The notes: generated from the letters alone by a model not told the origin. Shown: positions 27,801 through 37,918, counted from the stretch's first letter. The stretch: 56,440 nt of DNA from Ardenticatenales bacterium (GCA_020634575.1 JACKBM010000044.1:1-56440); one strand, 5' to 3'. Numbers and translations are program-made.

Positions 27801-27843
27801 AAGGTTCATATTTGCCCTCTGTCAAACAGGCTACAATGCGACT

Positions 27844-29622
27844 ATGTTGATTGAGCAGCCGCAGGACGGATCTGGCGCTATGCCGCCACGTATCAGCTCC
27901 GATATGGGTCCCGCCATCGGGCCGGATCAGGTTGCCTTCCTCAACACCCTGTTGCAGTACAGTTCAGACGGCATCATCGTTCTGGATCTCGATGGTAAGG
28001 TTCGCAGCTGGAATGGTGCGGCTGCAGGCATTTACGGCTGGCAACTCGAAGAGATCCTGGAACAACCGCTGGACGATCTGTTCGGGCCCAAGCTGGCCAT
28101 CTGGTGGCAGGCGGTGCGCGAGGGCGATCGGCTGCAACACCGGCCGGTCCGCCAAACCCAACAACATCGCCACAAAAATGGTGAGCCGGTCCACGTCAAC
28201 ATCACCCTTGCGCTTCTGCGTGATCGGCACAACCGGCCGGTCGGCTACCTGCTCATGGTCCAGGATGTCACCCTGCAAACCCTGGCCGAAGAGCAAGCGA
28301 CCCAGGTCAAAAAGGAAACAACCGAACTCAACGAGGCCAATGCCCGCCTGCGCCAGCAGGTGCGCACCGACCGGCTCCAGCTCACCCAGATCAGCCAACT
28401 CAACCGGCAGCTGCGCCAGATCAGCGACACCGCCCGCCAGCTCAACGGCCTGCTGGATATCGACGAACTGTTACACACCGCCATCGACCGTATTCAGCAT
28501 CATTTCAACTTCTACCAGGTCCTTATTTACCTGGCTGACCCGCTCACTGATCAGCTTATTTTGCGTCAGGGCAGCGGCGAGATTGGCCGTCTGCTGATTC
28601 AGCGCGGTCACGCTATCGCCCAGGATGCCACGCCAAGCCTGGTGGCCCGGGCCGCCCGCAACATGCAGGTCATCGGCGCCAACGATGTCCGTCTCAGCCA
28701 ACATTTCTTGCCTAACTCGGCCCTGCGCAACACCCGCTCTGAACTGGCCATCCCACTGGTCGCCGGCAGCACTCTGATTGGCGTGCTTGACCTGCAGGAT
28801 ACGGTGCCGCATCGTTTTAATGAGTCAGACACCAATCTGCTGACCATGCTGGCCGGCCATCTGTCCGTCACGCTCATCAAAGCGCAGCTTTTCGCCGAAC
28901 ATGCTATGTTGCTGACCGAGCTGCAAGAGCAAACCCGCGCCCTCTCCCAGTCCAACGATGAACTGGAACAGTTTGCCTACGTCGCCTCCCATGACCTGCA
29001 GGAGCCGCTACGGGCGGTGAGCAATTACCTGCAGATGGTCCAGCGACGCCACGCCCAATCGCTCAACAGCGAGGGCAACGAATTTGTCAGCTACGCGCTG
29101 CAAGGCACCGAACGGATGCAGCAGCTCATCGCTGACCTTCTTCATTTTTCCCGAATCGGCCGCCAGGCGGTACAGCGGCAGGTTGTGGCCAGCCATGATC
29201 TGCTACAGGAGGCTGTCGCTCGCCTGGAAGCCCAGATGGAGGCCAGCAGCGCCTCTATTCAGGTTGGCTATATGCCAACCATCAAAGGGGACCCCGTCAA
29301 ACTCGTCTCGCTTTTCCAAAATTTGCTCAGCAATGCGTTGAAATACCGTTCTGAGCACCGGCCGGTCATCACCATTAATGCCGAACGTCAGGGTAACTAC
29401 TGGCTGTTCTCCGTGAAGGACAATGGCATCGGGTTCGCCAACGAATACCGGGACCGAATCTTCCTCATCTTCCAGCGCCTGCATACTCAGGAGGAGTATC
29501 CGGGCACCGGGATGGGGTTGGCCCTTTGCAAGAAAATAGTCGAACAGCATCAGGGCCATATTTACGCCCAGAGTGACCCTGGCCGCGGCGCGACCTTCTA
29601 CTTCACGCTGCCGGCCGGCTGA
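27844..29622 (+). CDS. PAS-GAF sensor histidine kinase
   Basis: The 592-residue product has, in order, a PAS domain (about 30-135, with DGIIVLDLDGKVRSWNGAA), a coiled-coil linker, a GAF domain (about 195-345) and a phytochrome-type dimerisation/phosphoacceptor helix with FAYVASHDLQEPLR (phospho-His383). The ATPase domain follows, with N box FQNLLSNALKY, DNGIGF and GTGMGLALCKKIV. No membrane span, so it is a cytoplasmic sensor. Known relatives are phytochrome-like or oxygen/redox sensors. No response regulator follows; the next gene is another kinase. Confidence 0.93.
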   Translation: MLIEQPQDGSGAMPPRISSDMGPAIGPDQVAFLNTLLQYSSDGIIVLDLDGKVRSWNGAAAGIYGWQLEEILEQPLDDLFGPKLAIWWQAVREGDRLQHRPVRQTQQHRHKNGEPVHVNITLALLRDRHNRPVGYLLMVQDVTLQTLAEEQATQVKKETTELNEANARLRQQVRTDRLQLTQISQLNRQLRQISDTARQLNGLLDIDELLHTAIDRIQHHFNFYQVLIYLADPLTDQLILRQGSGEIGRLLIQRGHAIAQDATPSLVARAARNMQVIGANDVRLSQHFLPNSALRNTRSELAIPLVAGSTLIGVLDLQDTVPHRFNESDTNLLTMLAGHLSVTLIKAQLFAEHAMLLTELQEQTRALSQSNDELEQFAYVASHDLQEPLRAVSNYLQMVQRRHAQSLNSEGNEFVSYALQGTERMQQLIADLLHFSRIGRQAVQRQVVASHDLLQEAVARLEAQMEASSASIQVGYMPTIKGDPVKLVSLFQNLLSNALKYRSEHRPVITINAERQGNYWLFSVKDNGIGFANEYRDRIFLIFQRLHTQEEYPGTGMGLALCKKIVEQHQGHIYAQSDPGRGATFYFTLPAG

Positions 29623-29636
29623 GACCATGCCATGGG

Positions 29637-30815
29637 ATGGGAACAATGACGACCAAAACTGCTCTGCTTCTGGAAACCAAGCCTTACAACGCCCACCAGT
29701 TCAAGGCCGCCCTCTGCACGGCCAAACATCCCGGCGGTAATGTTCATTTCAAGCTGGCCTGGACCGACAAGCTGGCCACGGCCATCAACTATTGCAAGCA
29801 GATTCAGTTTGACGTTGTCCTCATGAAATTGGCCCTCAAGGACAGCGATGGGCTCAACACCCTCAAACGCTTCCGGCAGCACACGCAAAATATCCCGGTC
29901 ATCCTCCTCCTCGAGGAAGATCAGGCCAGTCTGGCCCTGGAAGCATTGCGCCAGGGCGCCCTGGACGCGCTGGCCCATGATGAAAGCCGCGGGCGCGTCC
30001 TCTATAACCGGGTTGTCATGGCCATGGAAAAGAACGAACAGTGGGAAACGCTCCAGCGCAAAACCCGTGACCTGGCTCAGCGCAACGAAGAGCTCGACGC
30101 CTTCGCCCACACCCTGGCCCATCAGTTCAAAGGGCTGATCGGCCATGTGGTCGGCTATTCCGACTACGCCATGATCCATTACGATGACAAGATGGAGGAG
30201 GAGCTGGCCGACATCCTGCGCACCATTCGCCAGAGCGGCCACAAGATGCATCATGTCGTCCGGGAGCTGCTCACCCTGGCCAAGGTACGCAACAACGAGA
30301 TCGAGCAGCGCACGCTGAACATGAATGAGATCATTGCCGAAGCGATGGGCCGGCTCAGCTTCCAGATCGAGTCGCGCCGGGCCGAAATCATCGTCCCAAC
30401 GCAATGGCCGGCTGCCCTGGGCCAGGCCGCCTGGATCGAGGAAGTGTGGCTGAACTACATCAGCAACGGCCTCAAATATGGCGGGCTGCCCCCGCACCTC
30501 GAGTTGGGTGCCGATGTGCAGTCTGACCATCTCATCCGCTTCTGGGTCCGCGACAACGGTCCGGGCATCAGCCTGGACGCTCAGGTCAACATCTTCAAGG
30601 CCAAGGACCGGGCCAACGAACTGGCTGTCCGTGGTGACGGGCTGGGCCTTTCAATCGTCCAGCGCATCGTCGAAAAGTGCGGCGGCCGCACCGGCGTCAT
30701 CAGCCAGCTTGGCAGCGGCAGCACCTTCTGGTTCACGCTGCCCCAGGCCAGCATCGCCCCCCGACCGCATTTTCCGAACGTCGTCGAACGCGAGCCATTC
30801 CATATCAGCGGCTAA
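29637..30815 (+). CDS. Hybrid protein: degenerate receiver fused to a histidine kinase
   Basis: The product (392 residues from ATG 29637, 389 from ATG 29646) has an N-terminal receiver-like domain (about 8-125). At the usual phosphoacceptor Asp there is Lys (VVLMKLALKDSDGL, Lys64), and the acidic pair near the N-terminus is reduced (LLLETKP), so phosphorylation is unlikely. The kinase part has a phospho-His in FAHTLAHQFKGL (His162), an N box WLNYISNGLKYGG, and G boxes RDNGPGIS and DGLGLSIVQRIV. It starts 14 bp after the first kinase, suggesting a joint signalling pair. Confidence 0.9.
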   Translation: MGTMTTKTALLLETKPYNAHQFKAALCTAKHPGGNVHFKLAWTDKLATAINYCKQIQFDVVLMKLALKDSDGLNTLKRFRQHTQNIPVILLLEEDQASLALEALRQGALDALAHDESRGRVLYNRVVMAMEKNEQWETLQRKTRDLAQRNEELDAFAHTLAHQFKGLIGHVVGYSDYAMIHYDDKMEEELADILRTIRQSGHKMHHVVRELLTLAKVRNNEIEQRTLNMNEIIAEAMGRLSFQIESRRAEIIVPTQWPAALGQAAWIEEVWLNYISNGLKYGGLPPHLELGADVQSDHLIRFWVRDNGPGISLDAQVNIFKAKDRANELAVRGDGLGLSIVQRIVEKCGGRTGVISQLGSGSTFWFTLPQASIAPRPHFPNVVEREPFHISG

Positions 30816-30837
30816 GCTGGGGTTTACGTGGTGCGGT

Positions 30838-31018
30838 AGCACGCATTCATTCCGGTAAGACGTATTTACGGTCGCCGGCACGTATCCACCCCGCCAACGC
30901 GCAGTCACGTGCGCCACACGCATTCACGTCCGCCACGCGCATTCACGTCCGCCACACGCATTCGCGTCCGCCAACGCATTCCGCGTCCGCCAACCGCATG
31001 CCGGCGCCAGCGCGAATG
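30838..31018. repeat. Degenerate ~20-bp repeat series (CGCATTCACGTCCGCCA)
   Basis: At least six imperfect units of CACGCATTCACGTCCGCCA type lie end to end between the kinase and the propeller gene. The central three are nearly identical; outer ones have diverged. It is part of a 469-bp gene-free stretch. The remainder of that stretch holds two hairpins, GTCCGCT-TCC-AGCGGAC at 31073-31089 and GGCGCT-TT-AGCGCC at 31103-31116, and one ACCGGCCGGT at 31243. No promoter is obvious. Confidence 0.6.
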
Positions 31019-31284
31019 CGTCTGCTGAAGGCAGACTTGATGTTCCCGTTAGGCCCCTGTCGTGAAAGATAAGTCCGCTTCCAGCGGACGCGCCCGTAGC
31101 GTGGCGCTTTAGCGCCTCGGTATCCCGGCGCACCCTACCCAACACCCCCAAATAACCCCGTAATGCCCACAAATGTCCACCTTTTGCCGTGACAGGTAGA
31201 TGTGGTGTACCATACGCGAACTCGTCTGTACGTTTACTGGCAACCGGCCGGTGTTTGCCGCCCCGCTCATTGGAGGATTTCCCT

Positions 31285-32667
31285 ATGCGGACGTTTCGCC
31301 GTCTTCTTGTCGTCCTCGGTTTTGTCAGCAGCCTGCTGCTCACCTGGCTTCTGGTGCTGGCCGATGAGCCGGTTTTGCCAGCTTCCCCCGCACTGCTTGC
31401 CCCTGAGGCCGGCAACTTGCTTTACGCCGGTATTCACGAGAACAACATTAACACGCCTGACTCTGTCGCGACCTTCAACCTCGGCAATGGCACCCTGGTC
31501 GGGCCAGCCCTCTCTATCGCTCCGATTGGCAACTACCCCTATGACGCCACCCTCAGCCAGGCTGGCAGCCAGCTCTGGGTAGCCGGCGCTGTCGGCGATG
31601 GCATTGTGGTTATTGATGAAACGGGCACGCTTGTGGTTCAGCCGATCACCGGCTTTGGCCTTTATCCAGTAGATATCGCCTTCAGCAAAAGGGGTGAGCT
31701 GGCCTATGTCAGCAACCGGGACAGTGAATCGCTGACCGTTATCAATGCCACTACCCTTTCCGTGGTGGACACCTATGACCTGTCTGGCCTGTCAACAGGC
31801 ATCCTGGGCCCGGGCAAAATGGCCATTCAGCCCTGCAGTGGCGACATCTACATGGCCTCCAGCTTCGACGACAATCTTTTCCAACTCGATCCAGAATCCG
31901 GCGCCCAGCTGGACCTGCTTGATGCAGGCTCCAGCCTCTGGGATCTGGTGTTTAGCCCTGATGGTGAAACCCTGTATGTCACAGACCGCAGCGGCACTGC
32001 CGACGACCTGATCGTCATCGATACAGCTGCCTTCACCGTCACGGCGCGCATCCCGGTGGGAGATGACCCGTGGGGTGTCGCCATCTCGCCGGACGGCAGC
32101 ACCGTCGTGGTCGCCAACGAGGACGATGGCACAGTCAGCATCATCGATACCGGCACCTTGACCGTGGTACAGACATTGCAGCTAAATCCTGCCCTGGGCG
32201 ATGGTGTTTTTCCCCGCGACGTTGACATTAGCAATGATGGCACCCGCGCTTATGTCCCATCAGGCAATCAGGGTGCAAGCGATGCAATCTACGTGATAGA
32301 TCTGACAACTAACACCGTAGCTGGCAGCCTGCCGTTAGGCGCCCTCAACAATCCCAATGTCGTGGCCGTCAGCCCGGATACCTTCTCCCTGGACCCAATT
32401 CCCAGCTTCAGCTCCAACTCACCGGTCGCCAACCCATCTGTCCCCATTCAATTTACCGACACCAGCGGCAACAACCCGACCAGCTGGGAATGGGACTTTG
32501 GCGACGGCCTGGGCACTTCAACCGACCAGAACCCAACCTACGCCTATGCCAACGAGGGGCGCTACACGGTCACCCTGACCGTCACCAATGAATGTGGCAG
32601 CGCGACGGTGACGGGTGAAGTCCGGGTCGGCATCGAGATCTATTTGCCGCTGATCCAGAAGCCCTGA
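31285..32667 (+). CDS. Secreted YVTN-type beta-propeller protein with PKD domain
   Basis: The 460-residue product begins with a signal peptide (about 1-25). A beta-propeller of YVTN/lactonase-like repeats follows (about 45-370), with phrases such as DGETLYVTDRSG and PDGSTVVVANEDDGTVSIID. A PKD domain (about 385-445) contains SWEWDFGDG. The C-terminal IEIYLPLIQKP tail is shared in type with the next gene. ATG 31285 has GGAGG at 31272-31276. Propellers of this kind bind surface ligands or organise cell-surface proteins; no enzyme motif is seen. Confidence 0.88.
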   Translation: MRTFRRLLVVLGFVSSLLLTWLLVLADEPVLPASPALLAPEAGNLLYAGIHENNINTPDSVATFNLGNGTLVGPALSIAPIGNYPYDATLSQAGSQLWVAGAVGDGIVVIDETGTLVVQPITGFGLYPVDIAFSKRGELAYVSNRDSESLTVINATTLSVVDTYDLSGLSTGILGPGKMAIQPCSGDIYMASSFDDNLFQLDPESGAQLDLLDAGSSLWDLVFSPDGETLYVTDRSGTADDLIVIDTAAFTVTARIPVGDDPWGVAISPDGSTVVVANEDDGTVSIIDTGTLTVVQTLQLNPALGDGVFPRDVDISNDGTRAYVPSGNQGASDAIYVIDLTTNTVAGSLPLGALNNPNVVAVSPDTFSLDPIPSFSSNSPVANPSVPIQFTDTSGNNPTSWEWDFGDGLGTSTDQNPTYAYANEGRYTVTLTVTNECGSATVTGEVRVGIEIYLPLIQKP

Positions 32668-32710
32668 CCCTTCGCTGCGCTCAGGGTGACAGGGCGGCGC
32701 TCAGGGTGAC
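32668..32710. repeat. GCTCAGGGTGAC direct repeat
   Basis: GCGCTCAGGGTGACA occurs twice, with CCTTCGCTGCGCTCAGGGTG as the left copy, in the 56-bp gap between the two secreted-protein genes. It is another scattered intergenic element. Confidence 0.55.
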
Positions 32711-32723
32711 ATGGAGTTTACCA

Positions 32724-35700
32724 ATGGCTAAACGGTTTCTGCCTTTTCTATTTGCCTTTGCCTTGCTGGCCACCGCCTTCTATCTGCTGGGCGCTCCGGC
32801 CGGTCGTTCGCAGGCACCGGCCGGTCCCGATTGGCAAACCCCATTAACGGAAACAGAGTTGGAAAAGGCCGCCAGCAAAATGGATGAGGCCTTGCTCGCC
32901 CAATTGCGCGAAGCTGGCCCGGAGCCGCTCACCATCATCGTCCGGCTGGGCGGCGAGGCCGATCTGAGCGGCGCGACCCGGCTCGACAGCGACACCGAAC
33001 GAGCCGCCTTCGTTTACAACCGGCTGCAAAGCCACGCCGCGAGCAGCCAGGCAAACCTGCGCACCTATCTGGAAAACGCCCGCAGTGCCGACCAGCTCGT
33101 CAACTTCCACCCATATTTCATCTTCAACGGCCTGGCCGTCACCGCCTCGCCCGATTTCCTCTGGCACCTGGCCCTGCATCGCGACGTCGAACGGCTCTCC
33201 CTCAACGAAACCTACACGATCGATCAGGGCGCCATTGACGGCGGCCCGACACCGGCCGTGCCCGGCAACAACATCAGCCAGATCAACGCCGATGATGTCT
33301 GGAGCAGCTACGGTATTACTGGCACCGGTGTGGTCGTCGCCAACGTCGATACCGGCGTCCAGTTTGACCACCCGGCCCTCGTCGCCAGCTACCGGGGCAA
33401 CACTGGGGGCAGTTTCAACCATAATTTCGCCTGGTTTGATGCCACCACAGCTGGCCTGGTTGGTTTTCCCTACGACGATAATGGCCACGGCACGCACACG
33501 ATGGGCACCACGGCCGGCGGCGACGGCCCCGGCCCGTTTACCGACGACATTGGCGTCGCCCCTGGCGCGCGCTGGATCGCTGTCAAGGCATTTACCGCTG
33601 CCGGCACCGCCACCGCCGCCGATCTGCATTCGGCTTACGAATGGTTGCTGGCGCCCTGTCCGGCCGGTAGCCTGCCCGGCAGCCCCAGCTGCGACCCGGC
33701 CCAGGCGCCTGACATCATCAACAACTCCTGGGGCAACAACAACGGCAGCTCGGTCGAGTTCCTGGCCGACGTCATCGCCCTACGGGCTGCCGGTATCCTG
33801 CCCGTCTTCAGCGCCGGCAACAGCGGCCCCAACCCGGGCACGGTGGGCGCCCCGGCCAGCTTCGCCGAATCTTTCGCCGTCGGTGCTGTCTCCAGTGGCG
33901 ACCTGGTGGCCAGTTTCTCCAGCCGCGGCCCGTCACCCCTGACAAACGAGACCAAACCGGATGTCTCAGCGCCTGGCGTTGAAGTGCGCTCAGCTATTCC
34001 CGGTAATGGCTATGCCGAGTTTAACGGCACCAGCATGGCCGCCCCCCACGTGACGGGCGCTGCTGCCCTGATGCTCGCCGCTGATCCAGCCATAGATATT
34101 GATACCATCGAGCAGCTGCTGATTGAGACGGCTGTGGATTTGGGACCGGCCGGTCCCGATCCCGACTACGGCCACGGTCGCATCGACGCCTTCGCCGCCG
34201 TTCAACGCGTCGTCGAGGCCGGCGCCATCGCCGGCAGCATCGACGGCGATGACACCGGCCTGCCCATCGCCGGCGCCGAAATTCAGGTTGAAGGCGCTGG
34301 TCTCAACCTCAGCCGCAGCAGTGCCGCCGACGGCAGCTATGAAGCTGACTATCTGTTGCCCGGCAGCTACACCGTCACCGTCCGCTCCTACGGCTACGCC
34401 GAGGCGGTCATCACAAACGTCATTGTCCTGCAAGAACAGACAACCACGGTTGACGTTACCCTCAACGCCTTGCCCCGCTACGTCATCAACGGCTATGTCT
34501 TTGATGCCATCACCACCACCATCCCCATCAGCGGCGCTCTCGTCAGCCCGCTGGGCACGCCGCTCGCCAGCGTCACCACAGACGCCACCGGCTGGTATAG
34601 CCTGACCGTCGCCGCCGGCGATCTACGCCTGGAAGCCGCCGCCTTCAGCTACGCCACCGGCATTACCGACACCACCATCCTGACCAACACCCAGATCGAT
34701 TTCTACCTCGACCCGCTGCCACCGATCTTGCTGGTCGACGACGATGAAGGCGCCCTGCGCAGCTATTCGCCCCACGTGGAAAGCCATTATCTTCAGGCAT
34801 TGGATGCCAACGGCTACGCCTACACTTACTGGGATATCGAAAAAGAAGGTTCGCCAACCTTCGACACCATCCGCCAATACGCTGCCGTGGTCTGGTTTGG
34901 CGGCGAGTTTGGCCGCATCAAAGATATCAGCGACGCGGCCCAGGCTGAGGCGCTGATGGCCTACCTGGACCTCGGCGGCCGCCTCTTCTACGTGGCCCAG
35001 GAACATACCTTCTACTACGGCGATGATGCCGAATGTGACAGCCCGCGCTGGGGCGGCCAGGGCCCCTGCCCCTTTACCGAGCTCTACCTTGGCGCAGCTG
35101 ACTGGATCGAGGACCAGAAGGGCGAGGTACTGTACGGCGTCAACGGCAACCCGGTTGGCGACGGTCTCGGGCCATACACCATGACCTTCCCGCCCCTGCT
35201 GGCCGACTTCACCGACCAGATCACCGGCACCATCGCCGCCAGCCTGGCTTTCTCCGTCACCGACGATGTCCCGCCGGGCGATATCAACCTGGTTGCTTAC
35301 ACGTTATTCAGCCCCACGGCCCAGTTCAAATCCGTTTTTATGGCCACGCCGCTGGAGGCGCTGGCTGATGTGGACCAGGCAGATGTGATGTACAGCGTCA
35401 TGCAATGGTTCGGCATTGCCGGCCTGAGCGAGGGCGTCACCCTGGCGCCCGCCTACCAAAACCAACTGACGGCGCCGGGCGCGAGCCTGACCTACACCGT
35501 CCGCCTGCGCAATCTCAGCCCGTTTGCCGACAGCTTTGATCTGGCTTTAGCGGCTATGCCCTGGCCCGCCCAAATCCTGGATGGCAGCGGCAGTTCTGTC
35601 ATCGACGAAATTGGGCCGGTAGCGCCGCAGGGGACCGTTGATTTGCTGGTGGTGGTTGAGGTTCCGGCCGGTTCCCCACCCGGCGCGGAAGTCACCATCG

Positions 35701-37799
35701 AGCTGCAAGCGACCTCCCAGAGCGGCACGCCCCATAGCAACAGCGCCTTCCTCACTGCCCAGGCCGAGCAACTCTACTACCTGCTGGATTCGGATCAGTG
35801 TGACAGCGGCGTTCATTTCAACTGGATTGATGCCACGGGCGGCACCCGCCATCAGCTGAATGACGATGGCTCATTCCCCGAGTACACCTCGGTCCCGCTG
35901 CCAGCGCCGTTCAAGTTTTACAACGTGGATTACCACGAAGTCTGGTTCAACGACCACGGCTCCATCCTCTTCGGGGATGACAATGTTTACGATGACAGCC
36001 AGCCGTCCGGCACGCCGCCCATCCCCAACCCGACGCTGCTGGACCCCAACAGCGCCATCTACGCTGCCTGGGGCAACTTCTTCTGGCACCCCGGCAGCGG
36101 CCCGGCCGATTGGGGCGTTTACACCGATTACGATGCCGGCCAGAACTGGTTCATCATCCAGTATCACAATTACGGCAACCTGCTGGGCGATTTTGACGAC
36201 TTTGAGGTGATCCTCGACCTGAATAGCAACGAGATCTACCTGCAATATCAAACTGTCAGCAACCATCAATTTGCCAACGTCGGCATCGAGAATCAGTTTG
36301 GCAACAAGGGGATCGCCTACGTCGTCGACCAGGTGCCGGCGGCCAACATGCTACACAATAATCTGGCCGTCAAATTTGGCATCGGCACGCCGCCGCTCAA
36401 CCGGGAAGTGTCGCTGAGCCCAGCCAACCAGGGCGCCACGGGCAGCCCTAACACCCAGCTCGACTATGTCGTGACCGTCGCCTCCGCCAGCAGCGTAGCT
36501 GACAGCTTTGATCTTGAGGTGGCGAACAGCGCCTGGCCCGTCAGCTTCTGGGACGCGACCTTTACCAATCCCCTGAGCAGCGTTGGCCCGCTGAATCCCT
36601 GCACGAGCACCGACATCGGCGTGCGGGTGACGCTGCCGGGCGACACAAGCTACGTTAGCGACGCGGCCATCATCCGGGCCCGCTCCCAGAGTGACCCGCT
36701 GATCACGGCCAGCGCAACCCTGGTGAGCGACAACGCCGCGCCGGCGGTCAGCCTCAGCCCGGATCAGAACGGGGCAGCTCAATCACGCCAGACGGTGACC
36801 TACACCATCCAGATCAGCAACACCGGCAACATCACCGATGTATATGATCTGAGTCTGAGCGGGCACAGCTGGCCGGCGGCGCTGGTGCCACCGGCCGGTC
36901 AAACCGACCAGCTCGCCCCCGGCGCCAGCCAGCTGCTCACCGTCGCAGTCGACATTCCAGCTGGCGCCCCGGCCAATGCCATGGACAGCGTCAGCCTGAC
37001 TGCTGCGTCGCAAAACTACCCTGGTACCGAGGCTACCATTGCCCTGACCACCACAGCCGTCCCCTTCAGCGACGTCGCCATCGACGAGGTCATACAGATC
37101 AACGGCGGCCCGCCTGGCTGGGTGACCGGCTACTTCATCACCGTGCGCAACACGGGCAACATCACCGATACCTTTAACCTGGAAGCCATCGGCTATGGTT
37201 GGGCGACAACGCTCTGGAACAGTACTTTCACGGCCCCAATCAGCGAGACCCCACCCCTGGCGGCCGACGAAACTTACCGGGTGGGGGTGCGGGTGCGGGT
37301 ACCGGCCGGTGCGGTCGCGCCTGCCCAGGATATGGTTGTCGTCCGCGCTCAGGCCAACGAGGCCCTGACGGAAAGTGATTTTACGACGCTGGTCACGCAA
37401 CTGGATGAACCACCTGCAGCGGACCTGGTGGTGACACCGGCCGGACAATGGGCGATGGTAAATCCTGGCCAGACCATGACGTTGACGTTGCGGGTAGAGG
37501 CTCTGCCCGGCCATAGCATCGTCGTCACCGGCACAGGCGGGGTCTGGGGACCGGATGGCGCCGCCACGCTATTGACAGTTGGTGCCAACGGCCTCATTAG
37601 TCCTACCATCACATTCGTAGTCCCCGGCGACGCGCAGCCTGGCCAATGGGACAAAGTCCTGGTCGACCTGGTTGATCAGACGAGCGGCGCCCATGTTCAG
37701 GCACACATGCTCGTTTTCATCGACACCACCGGCGACTTTGTACCGCCGCCGGCGCCGCCTGTCTACAAAATCTACGTCCCGATCATCCGCCGCGAATAA
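32724..37799 (+). CDS. Large secreted subtilisin-like (S8) serine protease with multiple C-terminal beta domains
   Basis: The 1691-residue product has a signal peptide, an inhibitor_I9-like propeptide (about 40-150) and an S8 catalytic domain (about 195-490) with the full triad: Asp209 in NVDTGVQFDHP, His255 in NGHGTHTMG, and Ser437 in NGTSMAAPHVTG. Two carboxypeptidase-regulatory-like domains follow (about 500-660). An ILLVDDDEG domain and at least four NEW3/CARDB-like beta sandwiches with TYTVRLRNLS, TYTIQISNTGN and similar motifs come next. It ends in KIYVPIIRRE. ATG 32724 is preceded by GGAG. Probably a cell-surface protease degrading extracellular protein. Confidence 0.93.
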   Translation: MAKRFLPFLFAFALLATAFYLLGAPAGRSQAPAGPDWQTPLTETELEKAASKMDEALLAQLREAGPEPLTIIVRLGGEADLSGATRLDSDTERAAFVYNRLQSHAASSQANLRTYLENARSADQLVNFHPYFIFNGLAVTASPDFLWHLALHRDVERLSLNETYTIDQGAIDGGPTPAVPGNNISQINADDVWSSYGITGTGVVVANVDTGVQFDHPALVASYRGNTGGSFNHNFAWFDATTAGLVGFPYDDNGHGTHTMGTTAGGDGPGPFTDDIGVAPGARWIAVKAFTAAGTATAADLHSAYEWLLAPCPAGSLPGSPSCDPAQAPDIINNSWGNNNGSSVEFLADVIALRAAGILPVFSAGNSGPNPGTVGAPASFAESFAVGAVSSGDLVASFSSRGPSPLTNETKPDVSAPGVEVRSAIPGNGYAEFNGTSMAAPHVTGAAALMLAADPAIDIDTIEQLLIETAVDLGPAGPDPDYGHGRIDAFAAVQRVVEAGAIAGSIDGDDTGLPIAGAEIQVEGAGLNLSRSSAADGSYEADYLLPGSYTVTVRSYGYAEAVITNVIVLQEQTTTVDVTLNALPRYVINGYVFDAITTTIPISGALVSPLGTPLASVTTDATGWYSLTVAAGDLRLEAAAFSYATGITDTTILTNTQIDFYLDPLPPILLVDDDEGALRSYSPHVESHYLQALDANGYAYTYWDIEKEGSPTFDTIRQYAAVVWFGGEFGRIKDISDAAQAEALMAYLDLGGRLFYVAQEHTFYYGDDAECDSPRWGGQGPCPFTELYLGAADWIEDQKGEVLYGVNGNPVGDGLGPYTMTFPPLLADFTDQITGTIAASLAFSVTDDVPPGDINLVAYTLFSPTAQFKSVFMATPLEALADVDQADVMYSVMQWFGIAGLSEGVTLAPAYQNQLTAPGASLTYTVRLRNLSPFADSFDLALAAMPWPAQILDGSGSSVIDEIGPVAPQGTVDLLVVVEVPAGSPPGAEVTIELQATSQSGTPHSNSAFLTAQAEQLYYLLDSDQCDSGVHFNWIDATGGTRHQLNDDGSFPEYTSVPLPAPFKFYNVDYHEVWFNDHGSILFGDDNVYDDSQPSGTPPIPNPTLLDPNSAIYAAWGNFFWHPGSGPADWGVYTDYDAGQNWFIIQYHNYGNLLGDFDDFEVILDLNSNEIYLQYQTVSNHQFANVGIENQFGNKGIAYVVDQVPAANMLHNNLAVKFGIGTPPLNREVSLSPANQGATGSPNTQLDYVVTVASASSVADSFDLEVANSAWPVSFWDATFTNPLSSVGPLNPCTSTDIGVRVTLPGDTSYVSDAAIIRARSQSDPLITASATLVSDNAAPAVSLSPDQNGAAQSRQTVTYTIQISNTGNITDVYDLSLSGHSWPAALVPPAGQTDQLAPGASQLLTVAVDIPAGAPANAMDSVSLTAASQNYPGTEATIALTTTAVPFSDVAIDEVIQINGGPPGWVTGYFITVRNTGNITDTFNLEAIGYGWATTLWNSTFTAPISETPPLAADETYRVGVRVRVPAGAVAPAQDMVVVRAQANEALTESDFTTLVTQLDEPPAADLVVTPAGQWAMVNPGQTMTLTLRVEALPGHSIVVTGTGGVWGPDGAATLLTVGANGLISPTITFVVPGDAQPGQWDKVLVDLVDQTSGAHVQAHMLVFIDTTGDFVPPPAPPVYKIYVPIIRRE

Positions 37800-37800
37800 G

Positions 37801-37867
37801 CGAACCCGACGGGTTCGCCAACCTGTCGGGTCCTGGCAACCTGTCAGGTCCTACCAACCTGTCAGGT
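37801..37867. repeat. ACCTGTCGGGT/ACCTGTCAGGT repeat series
   Basis: Four units (AACCCGACGGGTT at 37803, ACCTGTCGGGT at 37821, ACCTGTCAGGT at 37839 and 37857) follow the protease stop codon immediately, at about 18-bp spacing. Most are the reverse complement of the 13.7-kb array unit. The 12-bp tail of other loci is absent here. Confidence 0.8.
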
Positions 37868-37918
37868 CCTGGCACTCCTTAAATTCTGGGAAGCTGGGCT
37901 AAGGGCTGTGAGGATTGG

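Noticed and set aside
29637..30815. Treating the second kinase as a normal hybrid kinase with an active receiver
   Set aside because: The phosphoacceptor Asp is replaced by Lys and the acidic pocket is reduced.
32844..33629. Antisense open frame in the protease gene
   Set aside because: Overlaps the propeptide and catalytic domain with intact triad; composition is that of a shadow frame.
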